From Zeugodacus cucurbitae (Eukaryota > Arthropoda > Insecta > Diptera > Tephritidae), in contig NC_071671.1 of the NCBI RefSeq assembly GCF_028554725.1, forward strand, positions 28,148,001-28,212,000: a stretch of DNA of 64,000 bases. The letters run 5' to 3'. The notes below the pieces were generated by a model. That model made no database searches. It saw nothing but the letters and a program-made list of their open reading frames with translations, and had not been told where the DNA came from. The translations under genes and the position numbers were made by a program. Below are positions 33,991 to 44,614 of the stretch, one piece after another. How positions within the stretch are numbered: the stretch's first letter is position 1; each line of letters opens with the position of its first letter.

Positions 33991-34274
33991 AATGTAAATG
34001 GAAAAAATTGGAAAAAATTATAAGGAAAGTAGCCGTAGTTGTGAACTAACTTTGTACATTTTCCATCAGGGTATCAACAATATATATATATATATATAAC
34101 GTAATATGTACAAAATTTCTTTGAAATGTGGTATATTTGGTGTGTACAAAAAATGACACTGCGAGGGTTGCCTTTTATATTTGGGGATTTGGTAAATCCA
34201 GTATTGCTATCGGGCAACTCACTACTTTATGGTAAAGTTTGACACAGAACTGAGAACTTAAAATATTAATCTCG

Positions 34275-34610
34275 GCCAAAAAATGGAATTAATTCGTTCG
34301 ATTATTTTTTACAACTTTCGACGATATGCAATAGTTCATCGATGAACTTATTTCAATAGTTGGCAATGAAGCTTCATCAAGGACCAGTGTTTGATTGTAT
34401 AGTGTATTCAATCGGGATCATAGATAACTCCAAAACGAATTTCGTGAAGGTCGTCCAAAATCAGTTGTTCTGCCGGAAAGCTTTGAAACTGCTAGATCGT
34501 CATAAGACATATTGTGATATTGAGACAACTAGAGCATAAGTGGGACCAGCAAACATTCAATATGATTGTAAAATAAATCTATTCAATTGGCACCGAAGGA
34601 CTTCTTTTTA
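34275..34610 (+). pseudogene. mariner transposase N-terminal remnant
   Basis: The frame begins MELIRSIIFYNFRR and, across frameshifts, contains the blocks FDEAxS…CIQSGS, FREGRPKSVV-like wording (EFREGRPK in the +1 frame), and DRHxTYxDIETT. These match the helix-turn-helix region of mariner transposases (MELxREHFRxMIFYNFRR…). Many stops. The matching C-terminal piece RGQRFSAPEEVFDAFRHM is at about 36990-37045. Confidence 0.75.
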
Positions 34611-34667
34611 TTCCCGTACGTCAAAATTAAGTACAGTGACAAGATATTCTTTTAAACGCAGCCTTAT

Positions 34668-35641
34668 TATACTCTCGCAACAAAAGTTGCTAAAGAGAGT
34701 ATTATAGTTTTGTTCACATATAAAACTAAAAGAGTTAGATATAGTGTCATATATACCAAAGTGATCAGGGTGACGAGTAGATTTGAAATCCGGATGTCTG
34801 TCCGTCCGTCCGTCCGTCCGTCCATAAAAATAGTTGAGATCGGATAATAACCACGCCCACCTCCCATACAAAGGTTAGGTTGAAAATTACTAAAAGTGGG
34901 TTAACTAACTAACGAAAAACGTGAGAAACACTAAATTTTGCAGAAGAAATAGTAGAAGGGAGCTGTACTCAGATTTTTTTTACAAAATGGAAAATGAGAG
35001 TGGCATCGCCCACTTATGAGTCAAAAACCATATCTCAGGAACTACTCGACCGATTCGAATGAAATTCGGTATATAATATTTTCTTGACACCCTGATAACA
35101 CGGACAAAAAATGGGCGAAATCGGTTCACAACCACTACTACTTTCCTTATAACTCAATTTTGAAATCCATCTTATTCTTTCACTTTATAATGTAAACATA
35201 AGGAACCAATGAAGATAATGGAATAAAACTTTACACAATTAGTGCATATCATCTCTGGCTTCACTTGTGAAAAAATTGTCGAAAACGGACCATAACTTTT
35301 CAAGGCCCCAGATATCGAACATGTTGAACTCAGCGCCTAAGGATAAATTTTAACCGAAAATATGGGTAAATCTCTCAGATATCTCAATTCAATTCAGAGG
35401 AAATTGTTTTCTTCTAATAGTGTGTTTCTGTTCCAAAAATTATTAAAATCGGGTCATAACATTTCTATATACCTCATTGTAGGTTTTTCAAAAGTATCTT
35501 CTCCTAGCTCCCATATACCTAATTATAGGTTTTTCAAAAATACGGTGAGCTTTATTCCGCATATATGTATTGGTTAAATTTCTTCAATAAATTGCGAGAG
35601 TATAAAATGTTCGGTTGCACCCGAACTTAGCCTTTCCTTAC
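34668..35641 (+). mobile_element. HINE/DINE-1-like repeat nested in Tc1
   Basis: It starts TATACTCTCGCAACAAAAG about 35 bp inside the Tc1 left end. It ends with TTGCGAGAGTATAAAATG, the GTTCGGTTGCACCCGAAC hairpin and TTAGCCTTTCCTTAC. Relative to the full copy, the segment between the simple repeat (CCGTCCGTCCGTCCG) and the GGATAATAACCACG block is deleted. Confidence 0.84.
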
Positions 35642-36099
35642 CATATTAATAATATGTTAAAAAGAGGTAGACATTCGTTCAAACGCAGGTTGGCAAAAAA
35701 GGTGAAACAAGTTTTTGATTGAAAAAAAAACAACTGTATTTCTTGGTAAAATAAGTAATAGGTATCTTTAGGTTAATTAAAGAGTAAAATTGTTCTATCA
35801 ATATATACATGTTTAAGATTATATCACGATTTCAGAGCGAAAATACTTCGGTGTCTCAAAAAAGCTCAAATCAATATTTACCATAAGAAAGTTTATTGAA
35901 ATCTGAAGAACGGTCACAAAATTGAAAGTCGTGAGCCATTTTAAAAAAAATGTAAAAATTATGGCGTGAAAAATCCAACGAAGGGCAATGTAAAACTTTA
36001 AATCAAATTAAAAATCCAACCAAAAAAAAAACGCTCAAAAAATAAATGATAATTTGGGTTTTCTAGTGACAACCAGGCATATTGTTCACATTTTACATA

Positions 36100-36760
36100 A
36101 CAGAAAGTGGTTAAAATGGAAGAAACCGGTGTGCAAGCCTGGTTGAAGCTTCAATACAAACAAGTGCACTTAGACTTCACCCGGAAACCCACGCAGTGGA
36201 CAACTGAGATGGACGATGTTGTGTTTTCCGATGAAACAATATTAAATTTTGATGGTCCAGACTCTTACAGTTGTTGCTGACACGATTTGTCAAAAATAAA
36301 CTTTGGTGATGGCAGCGTTATGGTTTGGGAGGCATTTTATTAGAGAGGTAAAACAAAATTATGCTTTGTGCCGCCGAAAGTGGCACCGAAATGTTGGACC
36401 ATGCTCTCATTTAAATTTTGGATGACAAAATGGATGAATATAAAATTTTTCAACAGGATAACGCTGCCATTCACGTTTTATGGAGTCTTTAAAATGATTT
36501 GAAGACCGCAATATTGCACATATTTATAAAGTGCCCAGAGTGCAGTTCTTATTAGAATTCAGTGGAAAACAGTTGGAGGAACATATCGCGGAAAATCTAT
36601 GGACAAAAAGTCCAAGGAAACCTTTATTGGACTGTATAAGAGCTCAAATTGAACATTAAAGAAACTTGGCAATATTTTGATTACACGAAACATTTAGTGA
36701 ACTCGATGCCAAATCGTGTTTTTGAAGGTATTGAACTTAATAAATATGAAAATATGAGAC
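36100..36760 (+). pseudogene. Tc1-like transposase remnant (nested)
   Basis: Across several frames: VVFSDETILNFDGPDSYSCC (Tc1 VxFSDExxFNLDGPDG), FGDGSVMVWEAFY, EYKIFQQDNAAIH-like text in the +1 frame near 36450, and LVNSMPNRVFEGIELN (Tc1 LVxSMPxR) at about 36695-36745. Stops and shifts are frequent. The N-terminal HTH between 35680 and 36100 is barely recognisable. Confidence 0.78.
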
Positions 36761-37165
36761 ATTTTGTTGTGGCTTTTATCGAATGTCTACCTCTTTTTAA
36801 CATATTATTAAAAAATAAAATAAAAAAATAACAACAACAACGAACCTAGGTTTTTGCACTACAAACAAACAAGCCTAGCAAGTCATAGTATAACATAGAA
36901 TTTGTTTTAAGCAAGTCATTGATAAAAGAGAGAGAATGAAGCAAAATGAAAAATAAGGATGCGCTTAAACGAATGCCTGTCACTGTAAGAGGTCAACGTT
37001 TTTCGGCTCCTGAAGAGGTGTTTGATGCGTTCAGACACATGTTTCGGTGATACCTCAATTAGAGTGGCAAACGTGCTTCGACAATAAAGCTATTCGCGAT
37101 GTTCAATATTTGTTTTTGTTCTCCAAACCTGAAATATAAATGGCTACCCTCGCACTGCAGCGCAT

Positions 37166-37822
37166 GTAAATAGTATTGTTTTAGCATAGAGAGTACTGTT
37201 CTAGTTGATCTAAATGTCTCAGGCGTCCGATAAATATGCCTTTTTTATGTTAAAAGAAAAACGTTTTACCCTCGAATTTGATCCTTCAAACCGCAAATGA
37301 CACAGCTTTAGTAGGCCGTAACAAATGCTCTATCAGCATCAAGAAGTTTACTTAACTTTTGTCAGACAATTTAAAATAACAATTAGCATCCCAACTAAAT
37401 GAAGCAAGAAAAACACATATCGAACAAAATAACTTAGTTGATAATAAGAGCAGCTAAACAAACATTCAAAACTTAGCATTGACAACAAAGTTCTTTAATA
37501 TAATGCGATCATAAAGCAGATTTGGATCAATGATACAGAGATTACATAAATTATAGAAACAATAACACACATATTAAAAATATTCACACCTATGTGGTAT
37601 TCGAAAGGCAGAGAAAGGTAAAGACGAGAGCAGAATAAAATATATGTATACTTAAACTCTGTGATCATCCAAACCTATTGGCTATTGCATTTCCTGAACT
37701 CAAACCCGTTTAAAAAGCAGAGATCTACCAGCCAATTAAAGTGCAACAAACTCCCAAAGAGCTCAACTACAATTTTGAGTTTGTCTAGATTTTAAATAAA
37801 TTTAAAATATAAAATTAAAAAA
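37166..37822. other. Non-coding segment
   Basis: AT-rich, with only short frames. I see no family motif. Confidence 0.4.
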
Positions 37823-39612
37823 ACAAGTAAAGTAAAAGGGCTAAGTTCGGGTGTAACCGAACATTTATACTGTCGCAATTAATTTATTTAATTTTATTGA
37901 TATAACACATACTTTGACCCACATATTCGTCACATATATGGTATAAAGTCCATTGAAAGTTGGAAACCCCAATATTAAGTATATGACCCGATTTCATCCA
38001 TTTTTGGCACGGAGACATATTATTAGAAGAAAATATCTTCACTAGTGCTTACTTTATATGTATATTGTAAAGTAAATAAATCAGATTGACTTCAAAGTTC
38101 TGGTATATAGAAAGTAGTGAACCGATTTGGCTTATTTTTACAACATATCATTTAAAATTTTGTATACCAATTTGAGTGCAGCCCTTTTGTACCTTCTTTA
38201 TAATAAGGTTTCTGGTATTTTTCCTTACTGAATTAAAGCATTTTTAGAAGTTTTCAACATAACCTTTGTATGGGAGGTGGGCGTGGTTATAATCCGATTT
38301 CCTCCATTTCATATCACTGTATAAGGCAGTACCCAAAATAAACGACACCAGAAAGCTTCCTTGGTACGGTTTACGAGACATGGACAAAAAACTTAATAGT
38401 GCGACCCTGTTCAAAAATGAACATGTGCCAAAGGGCATCACTTTCAGTACCCATTAAAATATTTAGTTTTTTTATTATTATACATATAAAGAATAGAAAT
38501 ATGTAAGAACACATACAGTCCACTACTCTTAAACATGTATGTTGAAATATATTGAATGGACATACATACATACACAATCAAAGGCATAAACGTATACATA
38601 CATTAAAATGCAACACACATACATTTATATGAGGCACGCATGCATCTAAATGCAACATGCATACACTCAACAAACACATATATACATATGTATGCACAAG
38701 ATAACCTATTGGTTCTAAAAATACATTTGGTCAATTGCTTGTATAAGTTAGCACCAAATAATATACCCCACACTAAATATAATTATCTCTTGAAATTGAT
38801 ATAAGTGGCAATCACCTGTAAGCAATATTGCACCCGCAACAAGTGCTACCAATCTCTTGTAATCCTGTGAAACGAAATGTTAACCGTTTGCCACAAGAAA
38901 TAGTGGCAGCGTTACCTTAGAGTTTAAGCCTAACTTTAAGAAAAATTAGAATTAAGTCGATCAGTTGTAATTTACACCTCAATAAAGGAGCTACATATGC
39001 TCCAATAAAAAAATATGGTTTTTATAACTTAAAAACCTAACTTATACATTTGAAATAACCTCTTGTCGTGCAGCATATAAAATATACATATAAACATACA
39101 CACAAACATATATATTTAGATAGTTAAGATAATTCTAAAATTTGTATATAAATAAGTGAAAAACCAAAATAAAATCAGAACGAAATAGTTCTCAGTAAAG
39201 CTTGGTGTTTTAAATATTTTCCCCGACCCGCGGTAAGAGATATTTGAAAACAGCTTGTCTTAAACAGATCCTTTGTATCGAATTTTATTTTCAAAGCTTT
39301 AATTATCGCGGCTTATGTGTTTTCGGGTTTCGCCAGTTTGTAGGCATGGTAGTGGTCCAATTTCGCCCCACCTTCCTATGGTGCCAAGAAACACTTGTAC
39401 TAAGTTTCATTAAGATATCTTAATTTTTACTCAAGTTACAGCTTGTACAGACGTACGGACGGACAGACAGACATCCGGATTTGAACTCCACTCGTCACCC
39501 TGACCTTTTTAGTATATATAACTCTATATCTCACTCGATTAGTTTGGGGAATTGCAAACAACCGTTATGTGAACAAAACTATTATACTCTCTTAGTAACT
39601 TTATTGCGAGAC
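37823..39612 (-). mobile_element. HINE/DINE-1-like repeat (reverse), interrupted
   Basis: Reverse copy. Its 3' end is at 37823 (CAAGTAAAG…GGGCTAAG then the GTTCGG…CCGAAC hairpin), and it continues to about 38398. It resumes at about 39259 (GATCCTTTGTATCGAATTTT) and ends at about 39612 near TTATTGCGAGA. The 860-bp interval between is foreign to the family (see next entry). Confidence 0.8.
38399..39258. other. Insertion inside a HINE-like repeat, identity unknown
   Basis: The segment contains CATACATA simple repeats (about 38560-38700), then less repetitive DNA with a polyadenylation-like AATAAAGGAG (about 38983) and AATAAAATCAG (39167). This could be a degraded LTR, but I find no matching second LTR, no clear TG…CA ends and no duplication. 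Confidence 0.35.
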
Positions 39613-41345
39613 AAAAGTAATAATCTGAAAAGCTGAGAAAAACTCCAGTCATTAAATCGTTTTGGATAAAATAGGAAATTTTCTTATTTTCCACATTTTT
39701 TCCTCGTTAATTCAACAACACATAATGTTAATATTAAATCGACGATGTTCTCAGGATGCCTAAAATCAATCAAATATCTTGTTCGAACATAAACGTATGT
39801 TGTGGGATTTAAAAACTTCCAACACATTTATAATTGGGTTAAATTCTTTTGCCAATAACTACGAATATCGAAAAAAGTTCGATGAACTTTCAAATATTGA
39901 AAGAAGTTAAGAACCTTTCAGTTCCACTGATTTCCAATAAAGAATAAACCATATAGGCGGGACTAAATAAATTTCTCATTTTCGTTTCAATTTACTTATG
40001 TATGTATGTATGTATAACTCCGTCTACATCTACTTATGAACATACATACATATGTATCTCTCTAGGAAACAGTTGAGTGAATAAAACTTGAGTGAGTTGT
40101 GCATATCTTGAGAGTATATTAACTTTACACAAGTGTGTCAGTTGACATTTATAGTCTTCTTTTGCAATTAACTTTTAAAATCCCACAATTGCCCCCGCTG
40201 TTGAGAATTTAAGAATTTGTCGCCCAACTGCAATGTATGTGCGTGAATTGACTATAAAAACGTCTCAGCACTGTATGCTTCCGTGCAATAATTGCAACAC
40301 CCGTCGATTTGTAACCTATTAGGGGAGATGGATATTGCGAAACTTGAGAATTCTTATTGACTTTTACTTAAGCGTGAAAAAGCATTCACAGTCTTCAGAT
40401 GTGAAATGAGTTGTGAGAACGAAAGCGCACACAGGTTTCCTGCAGCGGCATAGCACAGCATGACTACACATATATGTACATATGCACAACACACTATTAG
40501 AATTCGAATTTTGTTCGCTAAACGGAATGTAGCGATAGCACCCTTTGCATTACAGCCGTGTGATTGGTGCGGACTGTAGGGGGTTGTTTTGTTCATGGAG
40601 TGTGTTGTGATGCATGCTATGAGTATGAGTTTCAATCTAATTATGGTTTTCAAAAAGTAGTCAAGAATATTTCTGTTGCAACCTCTACATAGAGAACCCA
40701 TAGCGCATAGTGTTCGCCCTAACCTCTTGGGAGCGACCTACAGACGCTTGTGAATGTTTTGATATGAGTAAACTTTAAATATTAAACACCGGCATGCCAA
40801 TTTACGCGAATCTAACTGACAGTGTTTCTCTCTTCTGACAACTTTTACGCTCTTAGTTTAAAGCACGTGCAGTTCATAATGCGCTCACTGTGCGCTTTAT
40901 AGCGCATACTCAGTGTGCAGTTCATGTAATTCAAAGAGAAAAATATTGTTTGTTTTTTGTTTTTGCAGCATTGCGGAAAGCACCGCAAGATTTTCCAAAC
41001 ATATGCCATAACATTCTGTTTACGTTACTCAAAGGATAAGCACATATCCTTTGAAGAGTGCGCGGCATTTATTCGCAATACGCAATAATTGAGGAATTGT
41101 TTAGTGTGTGCGAGCAAGTTATTTATGAAAATTAAAATAAGAAAGTAAATGTAAATAAACAAAAATATAAATAAAAATAAGTGCACGCTATAACTATATT
41201 TAAATCGTTTTTGTGCGGAATCGAGGACATGTTTTCAGTATTTATACATTTGAGAAAGGGATTGTGTGATGTGAAAATTCCATAATTTTACTATCACCAT
41301 TTTTAAAAACCAGCGTAAGTGATCATTGACATTTTCAACAACAAC
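39613..41345 (+). other. Upstream region and likely 5' UTR of the FOG/ush-like gene
   Basis: No transposon is recognised here, in contrast to the flanks. A TATG microsatellite lies at about 39995-40013. At 40948-40968 a T-rich tract ends in TTTGCAG, an excellent 3' splice site, so the exon bearing the start codon may begin at 40969 and an untranslated exon may lie upstream. I could not fix a transcription start site: a TCAGTG at 40910 lacks a suitable TATA box or downstream element. Confidence 0.45.
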
Positions 41346-41388
41346 ATGTCGCGGCGTAAACAGGCAAAACCGCGTGCGTTTCTTAAAC
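41346..41388 (+). CDS. ush: First coding exon of a FOG-family (u-shaped-like) zinc-finger cofactor
   Basis: The ATG sits in CAACATG, the consensus fly start context. The exon encodes MSRRKQAKPRAFLK plus one base and ends at a perfect donor (AAAC|GTAAGT). The motif MSRRKQxKP at the extreme N-terminus is the NuRD-recruiting peptide of FOG, SALL and BCL11 proteins. KPR is the vertebrate FOG-2 spelling, whereas SALL/BCL11 have KPQ. In flies the FOG protein is U-shaped, a nuclear cofactor of GATA factors such as Pannier and Serpent in bristle, heart and blood development. Splicing in phase 1 to 62431 gives a continuous acidic N-terminus. The motif is seen directly; the gene identity is inferred because the zinc fingers lie outside the window. 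Confidence 0.62.
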
Positions 41389-42684
41389 GTAAGTAGGTTG
41401 GTTTAATCACAGACATATTGACATGCATACATACATATATTCAAAGCAAAAACAACGAATACGAGTATGTATGTATATGTATATAAAAACAACAGCCGGC
41501 TTTTCACAAGTTAATGATTTCAATTGTCAAAGGTATCTGCCCCACTACATATATATAAATATACATATATAATCAGAAACAAATAATTTCAACACGTGAT
41601 TGGTGCCACATCAGAATTTTTAATCTAATTTTTGTATTAGACCAACACTTTGGTGGCAAGCATCTAAAACAGATTAGGCATTACAAGCGAAGACCTATCG
41701 ACTGGGGAATGCAGTGCTTGCGTACGGTGCCGATGGAACAACCTTACTCAATTTTATTAGCAATATATATATATATATACATACATACATATATATGTAA
41801 CAGAATGCATACAATGCACATGGATATTTGTTGCCATTCAGCTTCGTTGTCGTTGCACTTTTGGCGCAAAACGTCCTCCCATTGTGGCCAGCTATGCACC
41901 CATACCAAGTGTCCCTTGCACCTTTTACTTTTGCTCTTTCTCGTTCTGGCTTTCGACAAGAGTAAGAGTAGATAATGGTGTACCGTGGAATGGTGGCATG
42001 GTGGAATGGCTGGCACATGCACGTACTTCAGTTGCTCATACGCCACCGAGTGCAGCAATTTCCCTTGTGACGCGCACACTCACTCGATCCAATATCACAA
42101 TAACAGCAACAAGGCTATATAAAACTTTATGCTTTGTTCGTATGGCAGCTTGCCTTCGTCATCGCCGGAGGCATTACTATCGCCTCAATTTTGTTGTGTA
42201 TTTGTTGTATACACTCTAGTTGTTGTTGTTGGCCCGTAACGCAGCAGAGCGTCGCATCGAGGACGGTAAAACACAGAAAACCCATCGTTGGTATTTCTCT
42301 TGGGAGCTGTCAAACCCAAGGGACTTCCCCAGAGGATTAGATCGGTTTGGTCTGCGCTGGTATGGTTGGGGTAGTATACTTTCGTTTTAGCTCAGTCAGT
42401 TCAGCGTGGCTTGTTTCGTTTACTTTCAGCTGTGTTGCAAATTCAGGAACGTACAAATGAATTTGTGTTGGTGCGCAATAATACAGTGACACTTTTCGGC
42501 AAATCTGTGTGCTCGTCATAATAACACACTAGTAAGTAGTATAAAGATAAAAATGCTAGTAAATTAATAGTTTTGAGATTGTTAAGTGCGGTCAAGAGCG
42601 CAACTGAGGGCACAGTATATTGTATATTATTTACAAATTACACAATTATAATGGAAATGGTAACTGTGTTTCTTTTGGACTTTA
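41389..42684. other. Repeat-poor intron island
   Basis: Contains CATA/TATA simple repeats at about 41460-41490, 41555-41580 and 41760-41800. Otherwise it is unique-looking sequence with higher GC around 41850-42520. Overlapping open frames on both strands (about 88-111 codons) share no domain and are not called. A TATATAAAA at 42115 and a TCAGTC initiator-like site at 42392 are discussed under findings. Confidence 0.4.
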
Positions 42685-43180
42685 GACTAGTTTGGGTGCC
42701 TGGCCACAGCGGAATCGCAGGAAATTGCAGGGCTGACGAACTTTCTAGGCTAGGCACGTCGGTATCACCTAACGTAAAATGGGAACAAGTCGGAACACCA
42801 TTAACCTCATGCACTTGTCTCAGCAGTATTGAACACGTATTGGACAGTTCCTACCAATTGCTCTGTCGCTAGATCCTTCTAGCTCAAAGTAAATCGCAAG
42901 AGATCAATGGCACTATTCGCCTTCATAAAGGTCTATTTCTCTAGCTGGAGAAGCCGCTTGGAAGAGGATGAGGTAGAATCTTCACAACATTTCCTTTCGA
43001 AATGGCCCTCCTTTTGGAGATCTAGGCAAAAGTTTTTGGATTTCATTTTTTTGGGCATCGTCTTGAATTACCGGATATAGAAGAAAATAACCTGTGCAGA
43101 TTTGTGGTAGGTTCTAGGCGCTTTGTCGATTCTTAATCTTAAGTGAAGAGGGAACATTTTTTGGCATCACAAAACCTAAC
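42685..43180 (+). mobile_element. 3' fragment of a LOA/Jockey-group retroelement
   Basis: The + frame reads LVWVPGHSGIAGNCRADELSRLGTS, the C-terminal part of a retroelement RNase H. After a gap, EEDEVESSQHFLSKWPSFWRSRQKFL (about 42965-43045) follows, a degraded C-terminal finger (ExExxxTSxHFLxxCPxF). Catalytic parts are absent. The 5' limit is approximate. Confidence 0.72.
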
Positions 43181-43592
43181 ATAACTTAAGCTCAGAAATG
43201 TGGTTGAGTTGTTTCGGTAGAACATTGCTCTCTAGTAGGATGATAGAGCTCTTCTTTTTAAGCGTATTTGATTGCAGGAATGAAACAAGGCATTAGCCAA
43301 TGGGTTTGGATGTTCACGAAGTTTAGAAATATATTTATTACTGCTGTCCTCTATCTCAATATCTGTGTGGATATTTTCATTACACTTGTACCATGATGAA
43401 CTTGTGATTACCATATTGACATTAATTTAGTTCTAGAAATGCTGTTACTATGATAATTACACGTAAAGGTTCTCTTAATGTTAGCAATTATGTCGGATTT
43501 TAATTATTCTTAAGCACGAATGCTCATTAAATTTTCCGCTATAAATTCGATTGCCTAATATTGAACGAAGTGTTGATCTTTATTTTATAATT
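43181..43592. other. Non-coding spacer
   Basis: AT-rich; no gene recognised. Confidence 0.4.
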
Positions 43593-44614
43593 TTTTATAC
43601 TATCGCAACAAAAGTTGCTAAGAGAGTATTATTGTTTTGTTCACATAACGGTTGTTTGTAACACCTAAAACTAGATGTAGAGTCATATATACCAAAGTGA
43701 TCAAGGTGACGAGTAGATTTGAAATCCGGACGGACAGACAGTCTGTACAAGCTGTAACTTGAGTAGAAATTAAAATATCTTGACGAAGCTTGGTACAAAT
43801 ATTCCTTGGGACATTGAGAGGGTTGCTTTCGATGATGGGCGAATTCGGTTCACTGCCACGCCCACAAAATGGCGAAAACCGAAAACACATAAAGTGTCAT
43901 AACTAAGCTATAAATAAAGTTATAAAAGTATAATAATAATTTGGTACAAAGGATCGCACTAGGAAGGGGCATATTTGTATGTAATTTTTTTAGGGAAGGG
44001 TGTGGGGCCACGCATACAAATAATTTTTTCGTATATATCTCGCAAACCAATAAAGCTATACAAACCAAACTCTCTGCAGTCGTTTCCCTTACGTACCCAA
44101 CATACACCACGAAAGTAGTGGAAATCGGATAATAACCATCACTTATGGGTGAAAAACCATATCCCAAGAACTACTCCACCGATTTTAATGAAATTCGGTA
44201 TATAGCATAAGTTTTCGATGCCCGGATATCGAATATGAAGAATTCAGTGCCTTAGGGTTTTTCACCGAAAATATCGGTAAATCTCTCAAATATCTTAATT
44301 TAATTCGGAGGGAATCTTTTTCTTCCAATAAAGTGTCTCTGTACCAAAAATGGTTAAAATCGGTTCATAACTTCCCCTAGCTCCCATATACCTAATTATA
44401 GGTTTTTCAAAAATACGATGGGCTTAATAGTGAAATCGGTTCAGGAATTCCCTCAGCCCTCATATACCATACTTGTATGATGATAATCGTTATTCTATTG
44501 GACTTTATGCCGAATATATGGATCAAATTGTGTGTTATCTTGAAAAAACTATATCAATAAATTGCGAGAGTATAAATTGTTCGGTTGCACCAGAACTTAG
44601 CCTTTCCTTACTTG
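43593..44614 (+). mobile_element. HINE/DINE-1-like repeat in intron 1
   Basis: It starts TTATACTATCGCAACAAAAG and ends with TTGCGAGAGTATAAATTG, the hairpin GTTCGG…CCAGAAC (one arm mutated) and AGCCTTTCCTTACTTG. It is nearly full-length with internal deletions. Confidence 0.83.

Larger units (their letters stand above)
34634..36985 (+). mobile_element. Tc1-like transposon nested in mariner
   Basis: The terminal inverted repeats are CAGTGACAAGATATTCTTTT at 34634 and the complement of CAGTGACAGGCATTCGTTTA at 36985. TA duplications sit at 34632-34633 and 36986-36987. A related motif (AGACATTCGTTCAAACGCAG) recurs at about 35667. The element contains a HINE-like insertion at 34668-35641 and a decayed transposase at 36100-36760. 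Confidence 0.87.
34150..37165 (+). mobile_element. mariner element split by a nested Tc1 insertion
   Basis: The left end (34155-34192) reads ACTGCGAGGGTTGCC…TTTATATTTGGGGATTTGG. The right end (about 37115-37162) is its inverted counterpart (CCAAACCTGAAATATAAATGGCTACCCTCGCAGT-like). N-terminal transposase sequence lies at 34275-34610 and C-terminal sequence at 36995-37110. A Tc1-like element occupies 34634-36985 between them. The middle of the transposase is missing. Exact terminal bases are uncertain. Confidence 0.78.

Noticed and set aside
40253..40270. CTATAAAAAC as the TATA box of the FOG/ush-like gene
   Set aside because: The nearest initiator-like site is only about 12 bp downstream, and the ATG is over 1 kb away.
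42115..42150. TATATAAAA as a core promoter
   Set aside because: No initiator about 30 bp downstream; AT-rich fly introns contain many such strings.
41709..42219. Overlapping 88-111-codon frames near 42 kb as genes
   Set aside because: They lie on both strands over a simple-repeat-containing intron island, with no domain and unusual composition.
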